A stretch of 31,372 nucleotides of DNA from Acephala macrosclerotiorum (GCA_014904845.1 MU119661.1:1-31372), one strand, 5' to 3'; shown: positions 11,535 through 22,153, counted from the first letter of the stretch. Translations and numbers: made by a program. The notes: a model not told the origin generated them from the letters alone.

Positions 11535-13011
11535 GGCGATTGGAGTGACGAGAGCTGGAACTAGATTATGATTATGAGATGAGCGAAGAGATGTTTGAGG
11601 GGGACGAGAAGAGAGCTAGCTGAGAGAAGAGAACGAGAAGATGGATGGCTAGACTTGCTAACTAGGATCAGCTGCGCACTGGTGGCAGATTACTTCTGCA
11701 TTGCCGAGAAAGAAGCCATACATCAAACAGAAGTTACCCACATGTAAGTTACCCACCCTTCTAGACAGCATTGCAAATTTCAAAGCTAACAATCAAAAGG
11801 CTTAACCTCAGGCATCGAGCCCACATAGAAGAGGTGTTTATAGAGATGATAGTTATAGATGCTGCCAGCATAGCACAACGAACGATAGCAACACGAATTG
11901 CGCAAAACTATGTTTGAAAAAAACACGTTCGTGCATATGTCCAACAATAGCGATCTGTAATGGGAGATTCTTGCCAAGGGCAAGGCTCAAATACCAAATT
12001 TGGTTTTGGCAAGTGCTCTGTTTTGGTCAATGCCCCACGTACTTTGTTTTGTTGATTCTGCTTTGCTTCGAACTTGAAAATCTCGCTTGCTTTAGGGGCC
12101 GAGGGCGAGGCTGGCTCCACTCTGTTTGCGCTTCCTAATGAAAGTTAAGATTCATCTGTTGGTACAATCATTATAATGAATGTGAGGTGGTTTGGCAAGT
12201 GCGTTTGGTATTGACTCGAGTTCAATGGTGGTTTGATATCTAGTCACCTTTTTCTATCTTCTAGGCAGGGCTAGCCAAGTCCAAGTCCTGCTTGGATCAG
12301 ATTCGAGTTTCAACTTGGCAAATCCGAGTCTAATTTTATAAAAACTTTAACTGGCAACCCGAATTTTAATTACCGAGTTTATAATAAAAATAAGTATTTT
12401 AATTTAATTTTTAATTTTATTTCGAACTCGGATTCGAATGTAAAAGCCTAATCCAAATCAAAAGTAATTAAACCCGAGTTTAATTCTTTCAAAACGTATT
12501 CGGGTTTTGAATTGAACTTAGACTGGGCTAATCCTATTTCTAGGTTTGTGTGAAGATGCAAGAAGATCTTGGAACGATGTAAACTAGGAATAGATTAAGA
12601 GAGGCTACGGATTTAGATTTAATATCCCTGGGCCAGTAAGTGAAATGCAGTGGTGATGTAGCACGTGACTGCGCTGGCCTCTGTCGGTATTAGCTTCTCC
12701 CGTTTGCCGTGCTTCTCAAGGCTTCTTTCTCCCTGACGTCCTCTTAATTTTGGATACTGTCCTCTACACGACTATCCTAGCCACACCTCCGTTTTCAACC
12801 CATGTTATACATCCGCAGCGTCGATGCTCGAGGCTCAAACTGGGTCATTGAGGGAATCCTACGTATTTCACATTTCTGAGATCTAATTTGATTTTAGGTC
12901 TCCTTGGTGTGGCCTTTGGATCCTCCAATTCCCAAATTCCGATTTACCAACACGGCGCGGCATAACGCCTGAGTCATACAACGCAGCCCTTGTCCTAAGA
13001 AATATTCTTGA
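11535..13011. other. Intergenic region with AT-rich inverted-repeat relic
   Basis: No gene is visible. The first part includes a short direct repeat (AGTTACCCAC twice near 11730-11755). The middle holds the AT-rich element listed separately at 12268-12534. The right part leads into the ankyrin pseudogene. Confidence 0.5.
12268..12534. repeat. AT-rich element with degenerate terminal inverted repeats
   Basis: The left end GGGCTAGCCAAGTCC and the reverse complement of the right end, GGATTAGCCCAGTCT, match at most positions over about 21 bp. Most mismatches are transitions (G to A, C to T). The interior is very AT-rich and repeats CGAGTT/AACTCG motifs in both orientations. TTCTAGG lies just outside both ends and may be a target-site duplication. 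It looks like an old non-autonomous transposon or foldback element with RIP-like decay; the family is unknown. Confidence 0.4.
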
Positions 13012-13927
13012 AAAGACCAAAACCAGACATTGGCTCCTGTGTTATTACTGAAAATACGCTGTCCTTGCAGATCAATCACCACACTGTCAACCGTGCTCCA
13101 ACTCGACATAGCACTGAACGATATCACCCTGCCTCAACAGGTTTATCCCGTCCCTCCGGCCACACCAGACAGTAGTCACTACGAGGTCTCTAGTAGAGCG
13201 CGCGATTTGAGAGAGCTTGAAGCTACGATCTCATTAGGTGACGATGACCGCGTCGCTGCGTTTCTTGACGACCGCCATGGATCTGCTATCGACGCTCGCT
13301 CACAAGCTATTTTTGAGCTGTTGGTAGACTATGGTCGGCAAGTCAATGCTCCATATGGAGCTGGTCATGTTGTTCTCCCGTACGTATTCGGATGTTCATG
13401 AACCATGTATGCTAACTGCCGACAGCAAAGTCGACCACGACGAGAAGCTCACGCCATACCTGCTTTGTATGGGTGCTGATCCTAATATTGGTGCGCCTAT
13501 GTGGGGCGACATCCAGACTGAATCACTACCCAATCCGAATTCACACGAAGCGTTGAACCACGCTGCTGGAATTTCAAATCCCGTTGTCTTCGACCTGCTC
13601 GTCGAATATGGAGCAAAGATCGAGAACTGTTCAGCTCTGCATAGCGCTGCGGCATCCCAGAGCAGTGAAGCTAAGTGCATTTCCATGATCTCACATCTTT
13701 TAAATCTTGGTTTCGATATTAATGGATTCGACGATGTACTTTGACCGTATGCGTTTGGGACACCGTTACGTTACGCAGTGAGGTCAAGGAACTTAGGTAG
13801 CGTACGATATTTGTTGGAGCGAGGTGCTAACCAGAACTTGCCAAATCATATGGGAGACACTGCCTATGATGAGGCGGTACGCCGGCAATTCACCGAGGCC
13901 GTAGAGTTATTTAAGGAAGCGGTTTGA
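13012..13927 (+). pseudogene. Decayed ankyrin-repeat gene
   Basis: The frame is open from 13012 without an ATG. A canonical 46-nt intron (GTACGT at 13381, branch TGCTAAC, CAG at 13426) joins it to a second exon. Ankyrin-like segments are clear: AIFELLVDYG, PYLLCMGADPNIG, VFDLLVEYGAKIE and, after a TGA at 13742-13744, TPLRYAVRSRNLGSVRYLLERGANQN, continuing in the same frame to a second TGA at 13925-13927. The in-frame stop may be a GGA to TGA change. There is also an apparent internal deletion near 13280-13310, where a repeat is cut short. It encodes no NACHT domain and may be a fragment of a receptor or of a free-standing ankyrin protein. A sequencing error at the stop cannot be excluded. Confidence 0.65.
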
Positions 13928-14595
13928 GCAGCTATAGTCAATTTTATTGGTTGCTGTTCTTCATGCCATTTTGGTCCTGTTTAAATGTGTATTTGAATCT
14001 TCATTTCCGTCTTGCTAAGCTCTCAAAATAAATTGTAAGTCTGAGCCGGCTATAGAGTGGGACGAGTGGCACCCAAATACCCGTGAGAAACCTGTTTCGA
14101 AAAGTGAAGAGTCTTGGATGGTTCTGAGTACGACCTTCGCAAGATTTAGGGGCTCGCTTAATTCAGGAGGCAACCCCACCTTGATTCCCCTGCACACTTT
14201 AGCATCTGACCAGACGTGTTCAAGGGTAACGGTCTACCAATGTCGAAAGCACTCAATTGTATCTGGGTGGAGTGGGTTGAGGTCACATAAGCCGCGCTGC
14301 AACGTGCATTTTCTAGCGCACCCGAGAATGCAGTGCCCATCAATGGCTATCTTGCAAGGACTCACGGATCACATTAAAGGTACGTGTTATTGTAGGCTGT
14401 TATCGTTCACATTGCGTTGCACAGCATGTTAGGTGTCATGAATTTTACCCCGCCCCCACTATAGCTCCCAACCAACTCGAGAATAAAGAGATTGTGCTTC
14501 CATGGCACAACTTCCGGGAACCATTGCATATCACTTCCCTAAAATACCTTATCTGTTGAAGCTTTCTACAATCACTCCGCTTCTTACCAACAGCT
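13928..14595. other. Intergenic region, no gene seen
   Basis: I see only short unsupported ORFs. The last 120 bp, with ATAAAGAG near 14483 and a pyrimidine-rich run up to 14595, could be the promoter and leader of the first microprotein ORF. Confidence 0.4.
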
Positions 14596-14760
14596 ATGTC
14601 TTCCTGCCAGGAAAATTTCTATTTCGACTCTCCAGCCTCGAAGCCGAAGGAGAAACCGAGTCCAAGAGATCCTACGTTCGGAAGTTATGTGCCTACATGC
14701 GCAATGAATGGTGACGACTCCGACAAGAGTGTGACCGATGACACAGACGTTGGACAATGA
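14596..14760 (+). CDS. Candidate microprotein 1 (54 aa), tandem family
   Basis: The ORF runs from an ATG after a pyrimidine-rich leader to a TGA. The product is hydrophilic: an aromatic patch (NFYFDS), then a Lys-Pro segment with EKPSPRDPTFGS, then an acidic tail with GDDSD and TDDTD. It has no signal peptide or membrane segment. It resembles the ORF at 15934 (EKPPP ... RDTDFGS) and the one at 15267 (KPKP, GDDSD), and the three starts are spaced 671 and 667 bp apart. I do not recognise the family. Its length alone could be chance; the similarity to its neighbours and the spacing are the support. Confidence 0.35.
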   Translation: MSSCQENFYFDSPASKPKEKPSPRDPTFGSYVPTCAMNGDDSDKSVTDDTDVGQ

Positions 14761-15266
14761 GGTATCCGTGTTTCAATTGTGGAGGGTAGAGATAAGTGTG
14801 GTGTAAGGCTATGCTAGCTGTAACATGAAGAGTTTGGTGGCGTTGTACCAGGAGGAAACAAGGAAAGAGTGGGATGAGAAGCAAAGCTTCACAGGAGGAT
14901 CTGGATGAGAAGTTCGACACGTGGTGGTAGAGATCAGGCAATAGCTCGGGACTGAGGACATTGTGTCATGAAAGTGTAGCACGATGTAACACTCGTTTGC
15001 TTTCATTCCGACTTCAAGAAAACTTTCGAATCTGTAGACGGCCTCATTGGCTGAGCAAGTAAGATCGGGACCTTTTGCATACACCAGCAACGTCCCACCA
15101 GCTCTGTTCAAAGCATAAAGAGCTCGTTACCCCTCATTATTTTAATCGAAAGACCCCAGAGTCCAGAAAACATTTCCTCATACCTCCAGCAGAAATTCCT
15201 ATATTCGCCATCTCGTCTCAATCCGCCACCGCAAAAAGTATCATCAAATTGCCTCGACGGAAAACC

Positions 15267-15353
15267 ATGTCGGCCTTCAACTCATCTCCTCTTTACGACC
15301 ATCTTGGTCCTAAGCCAAAACCGAGCTCGGGCGATGACAGCGATACCGAGTAA
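15267..15353 (+). CDS. Candidate microprotein 2 (28 aa), tandem family
   Basis: The short ORF contains SPLYDHLGPKPKPSS followed by GDDSDTE. It looks like a shortened relative of microprotein 1, keeping the aromatic/acidic patch, the Lys-Pro segment and the GDDSD tail without the middle. An A-rich leader precedes it, with ATAAAGAG about 150 bp upstream. A probable intron with GTAAGT near 15400 and AG near 15452 lies after the stop. At 28 codons it cannot be judged from sequence alone; it could also be a decayed copy. Confidence 0.25.
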   Translation: MSAFNSSPLYDHLGPKPKPSSGDDSDTE

Positions 15354-15933
15354 TTTGGCCAAGTGTTGCGGGCTCTCGCCATCTATCTTCGAACCTGCGA
15401 GTAAGTACCACCATCTAGCTGAAGTTGGATACCTAGCTGATTGAAAATTCAGCACGAAAGAAGGCTACCAATTATTAGACTAGGCAGATAGGGCTAAGGA
15501 TTTTTGGAAGGACGTGTTGTGGTCAGGAATCCGGAGTTGATAGAGCTGAGAGGTTCGAGGCTTTAGGCAGAGAGGCTGAATCCAAAAATTAAGCTTTTCA
15601 TGGATCCCGCCCCATGTTCTAGGCGCTTCTCATTATCTCGGTGATCTAAAGTAGCTGGACAACGCAGGATTCGTATTGGTGAGAGCTCCCGGCACGTGGA
15701 CTGATTCGGCGATGGTGTGGTACAGTAACCCCGCATGAGTGGCCCCCAACTCTATAGATAGGCCGGCGGCAGGTATATCTCGAGCTCCTTCCCGAAGTTT
15801 TCTGATATTTCAAAATTTTCCAATCCAGACCTCGAATCTTTTGAGCTTCGAGAACTCTTCCTCCGTTATCGCGACTCAATTTACACCCCTGGTCGTGAAA
15901 CAGTATCAAAGCGTTGCACAGCTGAGTAGAACG

Positions 15934-16089
15934 ATGGGTTCCTCGGAAGCAGAGAATCGGACGATGTACGAGCCAATGAGGCCTGATGAGAAGCCGCCGC
16001 CAGATCCAAAGCCTGTGCGGGATACCGATTTCGGAAGCAATCCTCCCCGACGGGAGGCGCAAGATGTTGGGGACGATCGGATGGAATGA
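15934..16089 (+). CDS. Candidate microprotein 3 (51 aa), tandem family
   Basis: The ORF begins MGSSEAENRTMYEP, has a proline-rich acidic centre (PDEKPPPDPKP) and the segment RDTDFGS shared in part with microprotein 1, and ends in an acidic tail (DVGDDRME). It is hydrophilic and likely disordered, with no targeting signal. A canonical intron (GTAAGC near 16113, CTGAC, CAG near 16159) follows the stop in what would be the 3' leader, as in microprotein 2. I do not recognise it. Confidence 0.35.
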   Translation: MGSSEAENRTMYEPMRPDEKPPPDPKPVRDTDFGSNPPRREAQDVGDDRME

Positions 16090-18043
16090 AAGTTAACCTT
16101 GAATCATTTGAGGTAAGCGCTTGAGAGCTAGACTTAGACAACAGCTGACTCTTCGGCAGTGAACGAAGTAGGGGGACAAGGAATAACGAAGGGATTTTCC
16201 GATGTGATTTGGGTAGACTGTAGTTCGAGGTTGACAAGTTGGAACTGAAAACTTTACATGTGGAGTGCGCTTTGCCAGATTCTCGACCAAATCACGTTCT
16301 GGCAAGGGTTGAAGATTGTTAATATGGTTGAAAAGGAGCCAAAGAACGTGCGCTTCTCGATCATTTTTTGTAATAGCAACTTTTCTTGAATATATCTTGA
16401 TGTGTTTGGATTGTCACTGAGCACAACTTCACATATGCATTTCCCGGGGTGCAAACACCACAGCTGCACTCGCCCAATCACTGGCTGCTCAACTCCACAA
16501 AGCTGCAGCAATGCTTACTACTTTGGTAGTCGAGCGTAACTTTTTTTTCTTTCGTCCCAAGGTCGGTTAGTAAGCACGCCGCTTCTACTCAGGCGCTAAT
16601 CACCCTCGGCTCACCCTCTCCTCACTCAGCTCACCTGAGTAGCCCGAGTAACCTAAGCAGTCCCTAAGCAGCCCCTGAGCTGTACCTACTTCTTACTCAC
16701 GTATTTGATCTCTAATTAGACTAGATATAGACTAGGGTCTTTTTATTTCATTTTTATTAAGTTTTGTGCCTAAATAGGCTCCTAAGGATCCCGAACTAGA
16801 CTCTTATAAAAATAGATGTTGGTATACACTCGGGGGTGAGTACTCAAAAGGTATCGATACGATGCACAAAGCAAGGCGATAATCACTCTGGATATATGGC
16901 TTGCTCTGGGTGCTGGTGTATTCTTTTTATCTGGTCTGCTCTCTCTTAAACGAGGGGGAAGAGAGCTTATTATGTACATCCAGTTCACTAGAGTCCGAAG
17001 GATTGACTGAAACACGCTACAGGGTACGGCCTTGGACGGGGGCACACCCTCGCCTGTACACGTGACTGCAGGGCGAGCGTTCCCAGGGAACCGACAATAG
17101 ATCTAAGTTATATTATAGGTAATCACCTATAGGCGGTAGAGTATAAAGATATTTGTTGGTATTACCACAGAATCGCCAGTATAAGAGCTCTCGTTCAGCT
17201 ATTCTGTCACGTTTTTTGAGACTTGCTACACGAGCAGGTCACCCTATCTGTGAGGGTAATCCAATCGTATTGTAGCTTGTGTCTACCCTTCTAAACTAAA
17301 GGAACGTACGAAGGTTGTATCTAAGTAAGTAACGAGAGTCCCAGCCTCGTACGAAACGCCCAAGGTTACACCAGTAATGACTGTGAAGCAGGGTACGCTG
17401 GCATGCCCTAGAATGCCGATCCGGGGCCGTACGGTAAATCCCAACACTGATCCCTATACGCAGTATAGGTCTGTTACAGGCGCCCTATGTCATGCGATGT
17501 CGCCACATGGATTAGTACGTCTAATTACACGATTAAGGATCCGTAGTCACTTGGTAATGGATACGGATAGTGGTTACCGTAATTATAGTGTATTTTATCC
17601 TGTGGCTGTGTGTGGCGGACTATTAAGCCGTACCGAAAAATTTCCGTTTTCCCGATGTACTCCGAGTTGTACCGGACCTAAGCGGGAGCAAAATGTGGCC
17701 GATATTTGCCCTATGCGCAACCGCCAAAATCGGTCATTTTTCCTCGCGACCAACTTTTGGTGGTTCCTCTACCGTCGATAGCTGCCTATACACGAAATCG
17801 AACCCTTCTTTCCTTTCAAAAATGTTCTGCGTTCTGTCCAGAGCAATAAACCTGTACGATGTGAAGTGATGTGAAGTCCTGGTATTCAAGGGGAATCCGC
17901 TCCTTCTACCAGTAACGGCAACAACTGTTTTGTCAACAAAAAGGTGGCCCCAAAACGCTCTGGAATATCTGTAACGACACATGCAATCACGGGCTAGAGG
18001 TTAGGCATGTAGGAGTATGTACACAAGACTGAATTATGATCTA
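16090..18043. other. Non-coding stretch, probable transposon debris
   Basis: No gene is convincing. Around 16640-16680 there are short imperfect tandem repeats (CCTAAGCAG). At 17115-17132 a perfect 7-bp inverted repeat (TATAGGT/ACCTATA) occurs. Around 17055-17300, a TGTACACGTGAC start, a TATAAAG-like motif near 17143 and GTATAAGAGCTCTCG near 17180 resemble an LTR promoter. No reverse transcriptase, integrase or transposase motif is readable. Confidence 0.35.
17055..17330. mobile_element. Possible solo LTR relic
   Basis: The stretch starts TGTACACGTGAC and contains TATA-like motifs followed by a GAGCTCTCG segment, a layout seen in fungal copia-type LTRs. I could not find a clear 3' end, target duplication or a partner LTR, so this is tentative. 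Confidence 0.2.
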
Positions 18044-21000
18044 CTATAGGTCTTGTAAGAAGAAGAAGAAGAAGAGAAGAAGAAATCCCAGCCAGCGGGA
18101 GCCCTGTGAGTAAGATTTCCCCTTCCCCGAATCTTTTCCCAGTCTAACCGGCGGTATGGCCGTCAAAAAATCGCCGCCGTTGTCGAGTAGCAGCCGTACG
18201 ATCTCGAGGTGGCCGTTATCAGAGGCCTCGTACAGCGGCGTCTGTCTGCCATCAGTAGCTGCATTAACCTCGGCGCCGTTGTCGAGTAGCAGCTGGACAA
18301 TCTGGAGATAGCAATTGTCAAAGGCCTCGTACAGTGGCGTCTGTCCGTAATTCATAGCCGCTTTGAAGTCAGCGTCATCGTCGCGCAGCAGCCTACCCTT
18401 CGAGACTTTCCCTTTGCAACAAGCAAAGTGCAGCGGCGTCTCTCCTCCATCAATTGCCGCCTTAATGTTGGCGCCCTTATTAAGGAGCAGCTGGACGATC
18501 TCAACGTAACCGTAGAAAGATGCCAAATGCAGCGTCGTCTGTCCGTACCGATCGGTCGCGTTGACGTCGGCGCCGTTATCAAGCAGCACTTGGGCAACCT
18601 CGATATGCCCGTAGGATGAGGCTTCGCACAGCGGGGACCTCCCGTTCTGAGTAGCCGCGTTGACGTCGGCGTTGTTGTCGAGCAGCTGCCGAACGATCTC
18701 GACGTGCCCGTGGCTAGAATGCCAGTGCAGCGGCGTCTGTCCGTATGAACTAGTCGCGTTGACGTCGGCGCCTTTGTCGATCAGCAGCCGGACGCTCTCA
18801 AGGTATCCTTTATATGAGGCCCAAAACAGTTGCCTCTCTCCGCATAAATCAGCCGTGTTGACATTGGCGCCGTTTTCGACCAGTAGTCGGACAATTTCGA
18901 CGTGCCCGTAAGAAGAGGCTTCATACAGCGGGGACTTCCCGTTCTGAGCAGCCGCGTTGACGTCGGCGCCGTTATCGAGCAGTAGCCGGACAATTTCGAC
19001 GTGCCCGTAAGAAGAGGCTTTATACAGCGGGGACTTCCCGTTCTGAGCAACCACGTTGACGTCGGCGCCGTTGTCGAGCAGCAGCCGGGAGACCTCGAGA
19101 TACCCTTTGGATGAGGTCCAATACAGCGGCGTCTCTCCGTTTTTAGCAGTTGCATTGACGTCGGCGCCATTCTCGAGCAGCAGCCGGACGAAGTCAAAGT
19201 GCCCTCTCCGAGAAGCCGAGTGTAGCAGCGTCTCTCCGTCCCGAGCAACTGTCTCGACGTCGGCGCCGTTATCGAGTAGCAGCCGGGAGACTTCTAGGTG
19301 CCCGTTGGATAAGGCCCAATACAGCGGCGTCTCTCCATTCTGAGCAGCCGCATTGACGTCGGCGCCTTGCTCGAGCAGCTGCCAAGTGACAACCTCAACC
19401 CCAAAGTGTGCAGCTAAGTGTATGCCGGCCATCTGCTTTGGAATTTGTTGACTATATCTACCATGTCCCGACCATGACTTTACAGCCATCAACGCTTGAC
19501 TTGACGCCTCGACCTGGGCTTGCCTCTGAAGAAATTCTATAACACCTTCACAGGAAGTTAAAGCCTCCCGAGCATGATGACCCCAGTTATGTGCTGCATA
19601 GTCGTACAACTTGTTTGATTCAAGCCGTTGCTCAAACTCGTCGTCGTTCTGGCAAATCCCACTCTCGAACTCATCCAACGAGAGGTATGAAACGCAGATT
19701 GTCGTAATATTAGCCTGTGCATTGGGAAACCATTGGCTTTGCGTTCGCTCGAAGTATTCTTGCGCCGTGTAGTGTACTAAGCGGATAATATTACTTTCTT
19801 CATCGATTGTGACTAATCCAGCACATACTGAGACCATGTCTTCGATTTTTAGCAGGTTATCGTCATCGAGTTTTACCTCACCAACTTCTACTGCAAGCGC
19901 GTGTTGAAGTTCAGATGTGGAGAGCGGTCTCTTAGAGCACGTAATCCATAACAGAACCTGCTTAGCCAGCTCTTCAGAGTCTGCATCGTAGCCCTCGATC
20001 CTCTTCATAGCTTCTTCATAAGCAGAATCGTATGCTTTCGGTCCAATAGGCCGTTTTTTCAACACGTCTTTCATCTTCTTGAGTGTTTTTTTAGCGCTAA
20101 TAGAGTCAAAGTAGAGTTGGGCGAGTAGAAACCTTTACGGGCGTTAATGGCTCGTTTTTATAGTATAGTAAAGCAGGAACTTACATTCCATCCACTGCCT
20201 TTATAATTTCAGTTTTGATCTCTTCACGGTGCGTCTCCAGTAACTTCTGCTCGGACTGCGATATCCGGCCGTTTAAATACTGTCGCATATCCTCGTTATG
20301 GGCGCGGATCTCAAATGTTGTACTTCCGTGAAATTTCTCTATGATATCTGGAGTAAACCTCGTTGTCGCAAATAGATTTGCTCTAGTCTTGGTCTGAAGG
20401 CTAAATATATCTGATAAGAACCTTTTACGGCAGCCATCGGATACTTGGCATTCATCAAGTGCGTCGACGATAATAATCACTCTGGAATATGAATCAACTA
20501 CAGACTGGAGAGTTCCCGAAATCTCGTCGAGAGATGGCCGCGTTCGCTTCACTTCGTGCTTGCCGTAGAGTGACTTTACACTATCCGGGAGGGAGGACCG
20601 CTCTGAGCTGAGCTGTTTTAAGAGACTTGCAAGCAAGTCATGCGCTTTCTGTTCGTCTTTTCGCCGGAAATCACAGTACAGGTACGCAATGCCAACGCTC
20701 GGATCGTTCTGAAATCGCGTAGTAAGGTCGTCGATAGCGATAGCCGTAAGGATTGTCTTCCCAGCCCCAGGATCTCCTGGGCACAAGAGCGTTTGTTTCT
20801 CGGTGTTTAACCACGTCTGAAACTCGTCCGAGTCTAGGAGCCATTGGCCTGTTCCTGCCTGTCGTCGACTAATGAAATCTTGCTGCTGAGTAGCGTAGTC
20901 AAGTGGAGTGAGCCAGTCAAGAATAGTATCATATTCCTGTTGTCGTTCTCGAGCTTCTTCTCGACGTTCTTGCATTTGTTGGCGCTCGTGCAACCTCTCT

Positions 21001-21551
21001 ACGCCATCTCTAATCGTGAATAAGGCTTGGCTAGACAAATTTAGCTTGATGAGCTCATTTAAAGAAATCCAGTTTTAAAATACCTGCTGACTTGTCCTAA
21101 GAACGTATTCAATAGTAGAATATTCGATGAAATCCGGCTTCGCAACTCAGTAATGTCCTTTTGATCCCACTTAAATCTTTTCCATATTCTTCGAGGCTTT
21201 CTATCTAAGCTTTTTGCGATAGGATCTAGTTCTTTGAACTTGATTACTATTTCATTAAGTTCCTCGAGTACACTCTTGCAATGCCTGACTATATTACCTA
21301 GCGCTGTTTGCTGGTGGTTCGCTAGGTCACGTGCAGGTAAAATGTCGTTGATATCTTGAAGCACAATTGAAAGACTCTTGACCCTATTAGAACACATAAG
21401 CATATGTTCATCGGGTACTATAAACAAAAAGGCTCACTCACTCTTCAGAGATTGCCTTGAATTGGCTCGGAGCACCAACGAACTGCTTCCAGACGTCGTT
21501 TGCAAGCTGAAGGACAGCGACGAAGTCGCCAACGCTAAAGCCAAAGCTCAT
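18044..21551 (-). CDS. NACHT-ankyrin STAND receptor (NLR-2), highly regular repeats
   Basis: On the minus strand, exons 21551-21442, 21383-21084, 21030-20185 and 20132-18044 join in frame to 1114 aa. The N-terminus ([17 protein letters not shown] ... [13 protein letters not shown]) is the fungal N-terminal domain found before many NACHT and other STAND modules (Helo-like/PF17111 type by my recollection). Walker A is GDPGAGKT at about 222-229 and Walker [11 protein letters not shown] at about 322-331. A winged-helix-like segment has [15 protein letters not shown] and [11 protein letters not shown]. Residues about 655-1084 are 13 ankyrin repeats of exactly 33 residues, several nearly identical ([18 protein letters not shown]). 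The last 30 residues are odd: a Phe/Leu run encoded by a TTC microsatellite, perhaps read-through or membrane-active. It is expected to act as a cytosolic non-self sensor; the ligand is unknown. Confidence 0.9.
18057..18084. repeat. AGA/TTC microsatellite at the NLR-2 3' end
   Basis: An AGA run with one interruption on the plus strand encodes the LLLFFFFF stretch just before the NLR-2 stop codon. Length changes that keep the triplet would vary the tail. Confidence 0.7.
18139..19426 (-). repeat. Thirteen 99-bp ankyrin-coding tandem repeats
   Basis: Each unit is 33 codons. Adjacent units differ by few bases in places: the segment GGACAATTTCGACGTGCCCG and its flanks occur nearly unchanged twice near 18890-19040 (plus-strand view). 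Such similarity implies recent duplication or gene conversion rather than ancient repeats. Confidence 0.85.
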
Positions 21552-22000
21552 GGTGATGTTAAACACAAGAGAAAGTAGGCTGAGAAGACATGTGTTGAGA
21601 AAAAGTTCAGAATAAAAGAGGGTTGCCTTGCTAGCGTCGCACGCTGTCTTCTGCTCTCAGCCTCCACAAGGCTGAATTCTGCGCTAGGCAGACTCAAGCT
21701 TGACGCATTCGCCACATCGCCAAGCTAGGTCAACATATTGCGGAACTGACCTGGCACATTCTTGCCGCCAACGCAAGTATCTGGGGAATCAGAGAGCGCC
21801 CGCTGTGAAATCTGCCTATTCTGTATACTTAGGTACGATTTTGATAGAAATCAGAGCTGGTCGATTTTTTTGGTGGGGTCGCACGGGCCTTGGAAGGTCA
21901 CGTTACATTGTTTCTTCTGACGAATGAGAGCGCCTTTAGAGGATCACGTGCTGTGAAGTCGACGAAGCTCCTTACAGTACTTCCTAGAAATATGTTGGAA

Positions 22001-22153
22001 TATCCGTTCAGCTGCCACAGTGGAGGTGTTTTTGTGATCAAATATACCGCCAAATTTCAGCCAATGAAAGGCCTTAAATCAAGAGTTTGACGATTTGATT
22101 AGTTCGCTTGATGCGCACGAGCCAACACGTCCGCTGTGGCAGCTGAACGGATA
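22001..22153. mobile_element. Short inverted-repeat element (MITE-like)
   Basis: The first 30 bp and the reverse complement of the last 30 bp match with about two differences; both begin TATCCGTTCAGCTGCCACAG. If the outer TA is a target duplication, the element is about 149 bp with ends TCCGTTCAG, which fits a Tc1/mariner-type non-autonomous element. The preceding bases make TGTTGGAATATCC, a common start of copia LTRs, so an LTR-derived rearrangement is the alternative. Confidence 0.55.

Noticed and set aside
15555..15570. GGTTCGAGG, resembling a tRNA B box; similar strings near 5214
   Set aside because: No matching A box, acceptor stem or cloverleaf could be built around them.
16782..17045. 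87-codon minus-strand ORF and a hydrophobic plus-strand frame in the same place
   Set aside because: No retroelement motif could be recognised in either frame; probably chance.
17377..17781. 134-codon plus-strand ORF in the repeat-like region
   Set aside because: No domain, low-complexity codon pattern and no supporting splice or leader signals; lies in probable transposon debris.
18139..19426. Regular 99-bp repeats considered as a CRISPR-like or satellite array
   Set aside because: The repeats are in frame, without spacers, and encode 33-residue ankyrin units of a larger gene.
21890..22090. 66-codon plus-strand ORF crossing the inverted-repeat element
   Set aside because: It runs into a repeat end and has no domain.
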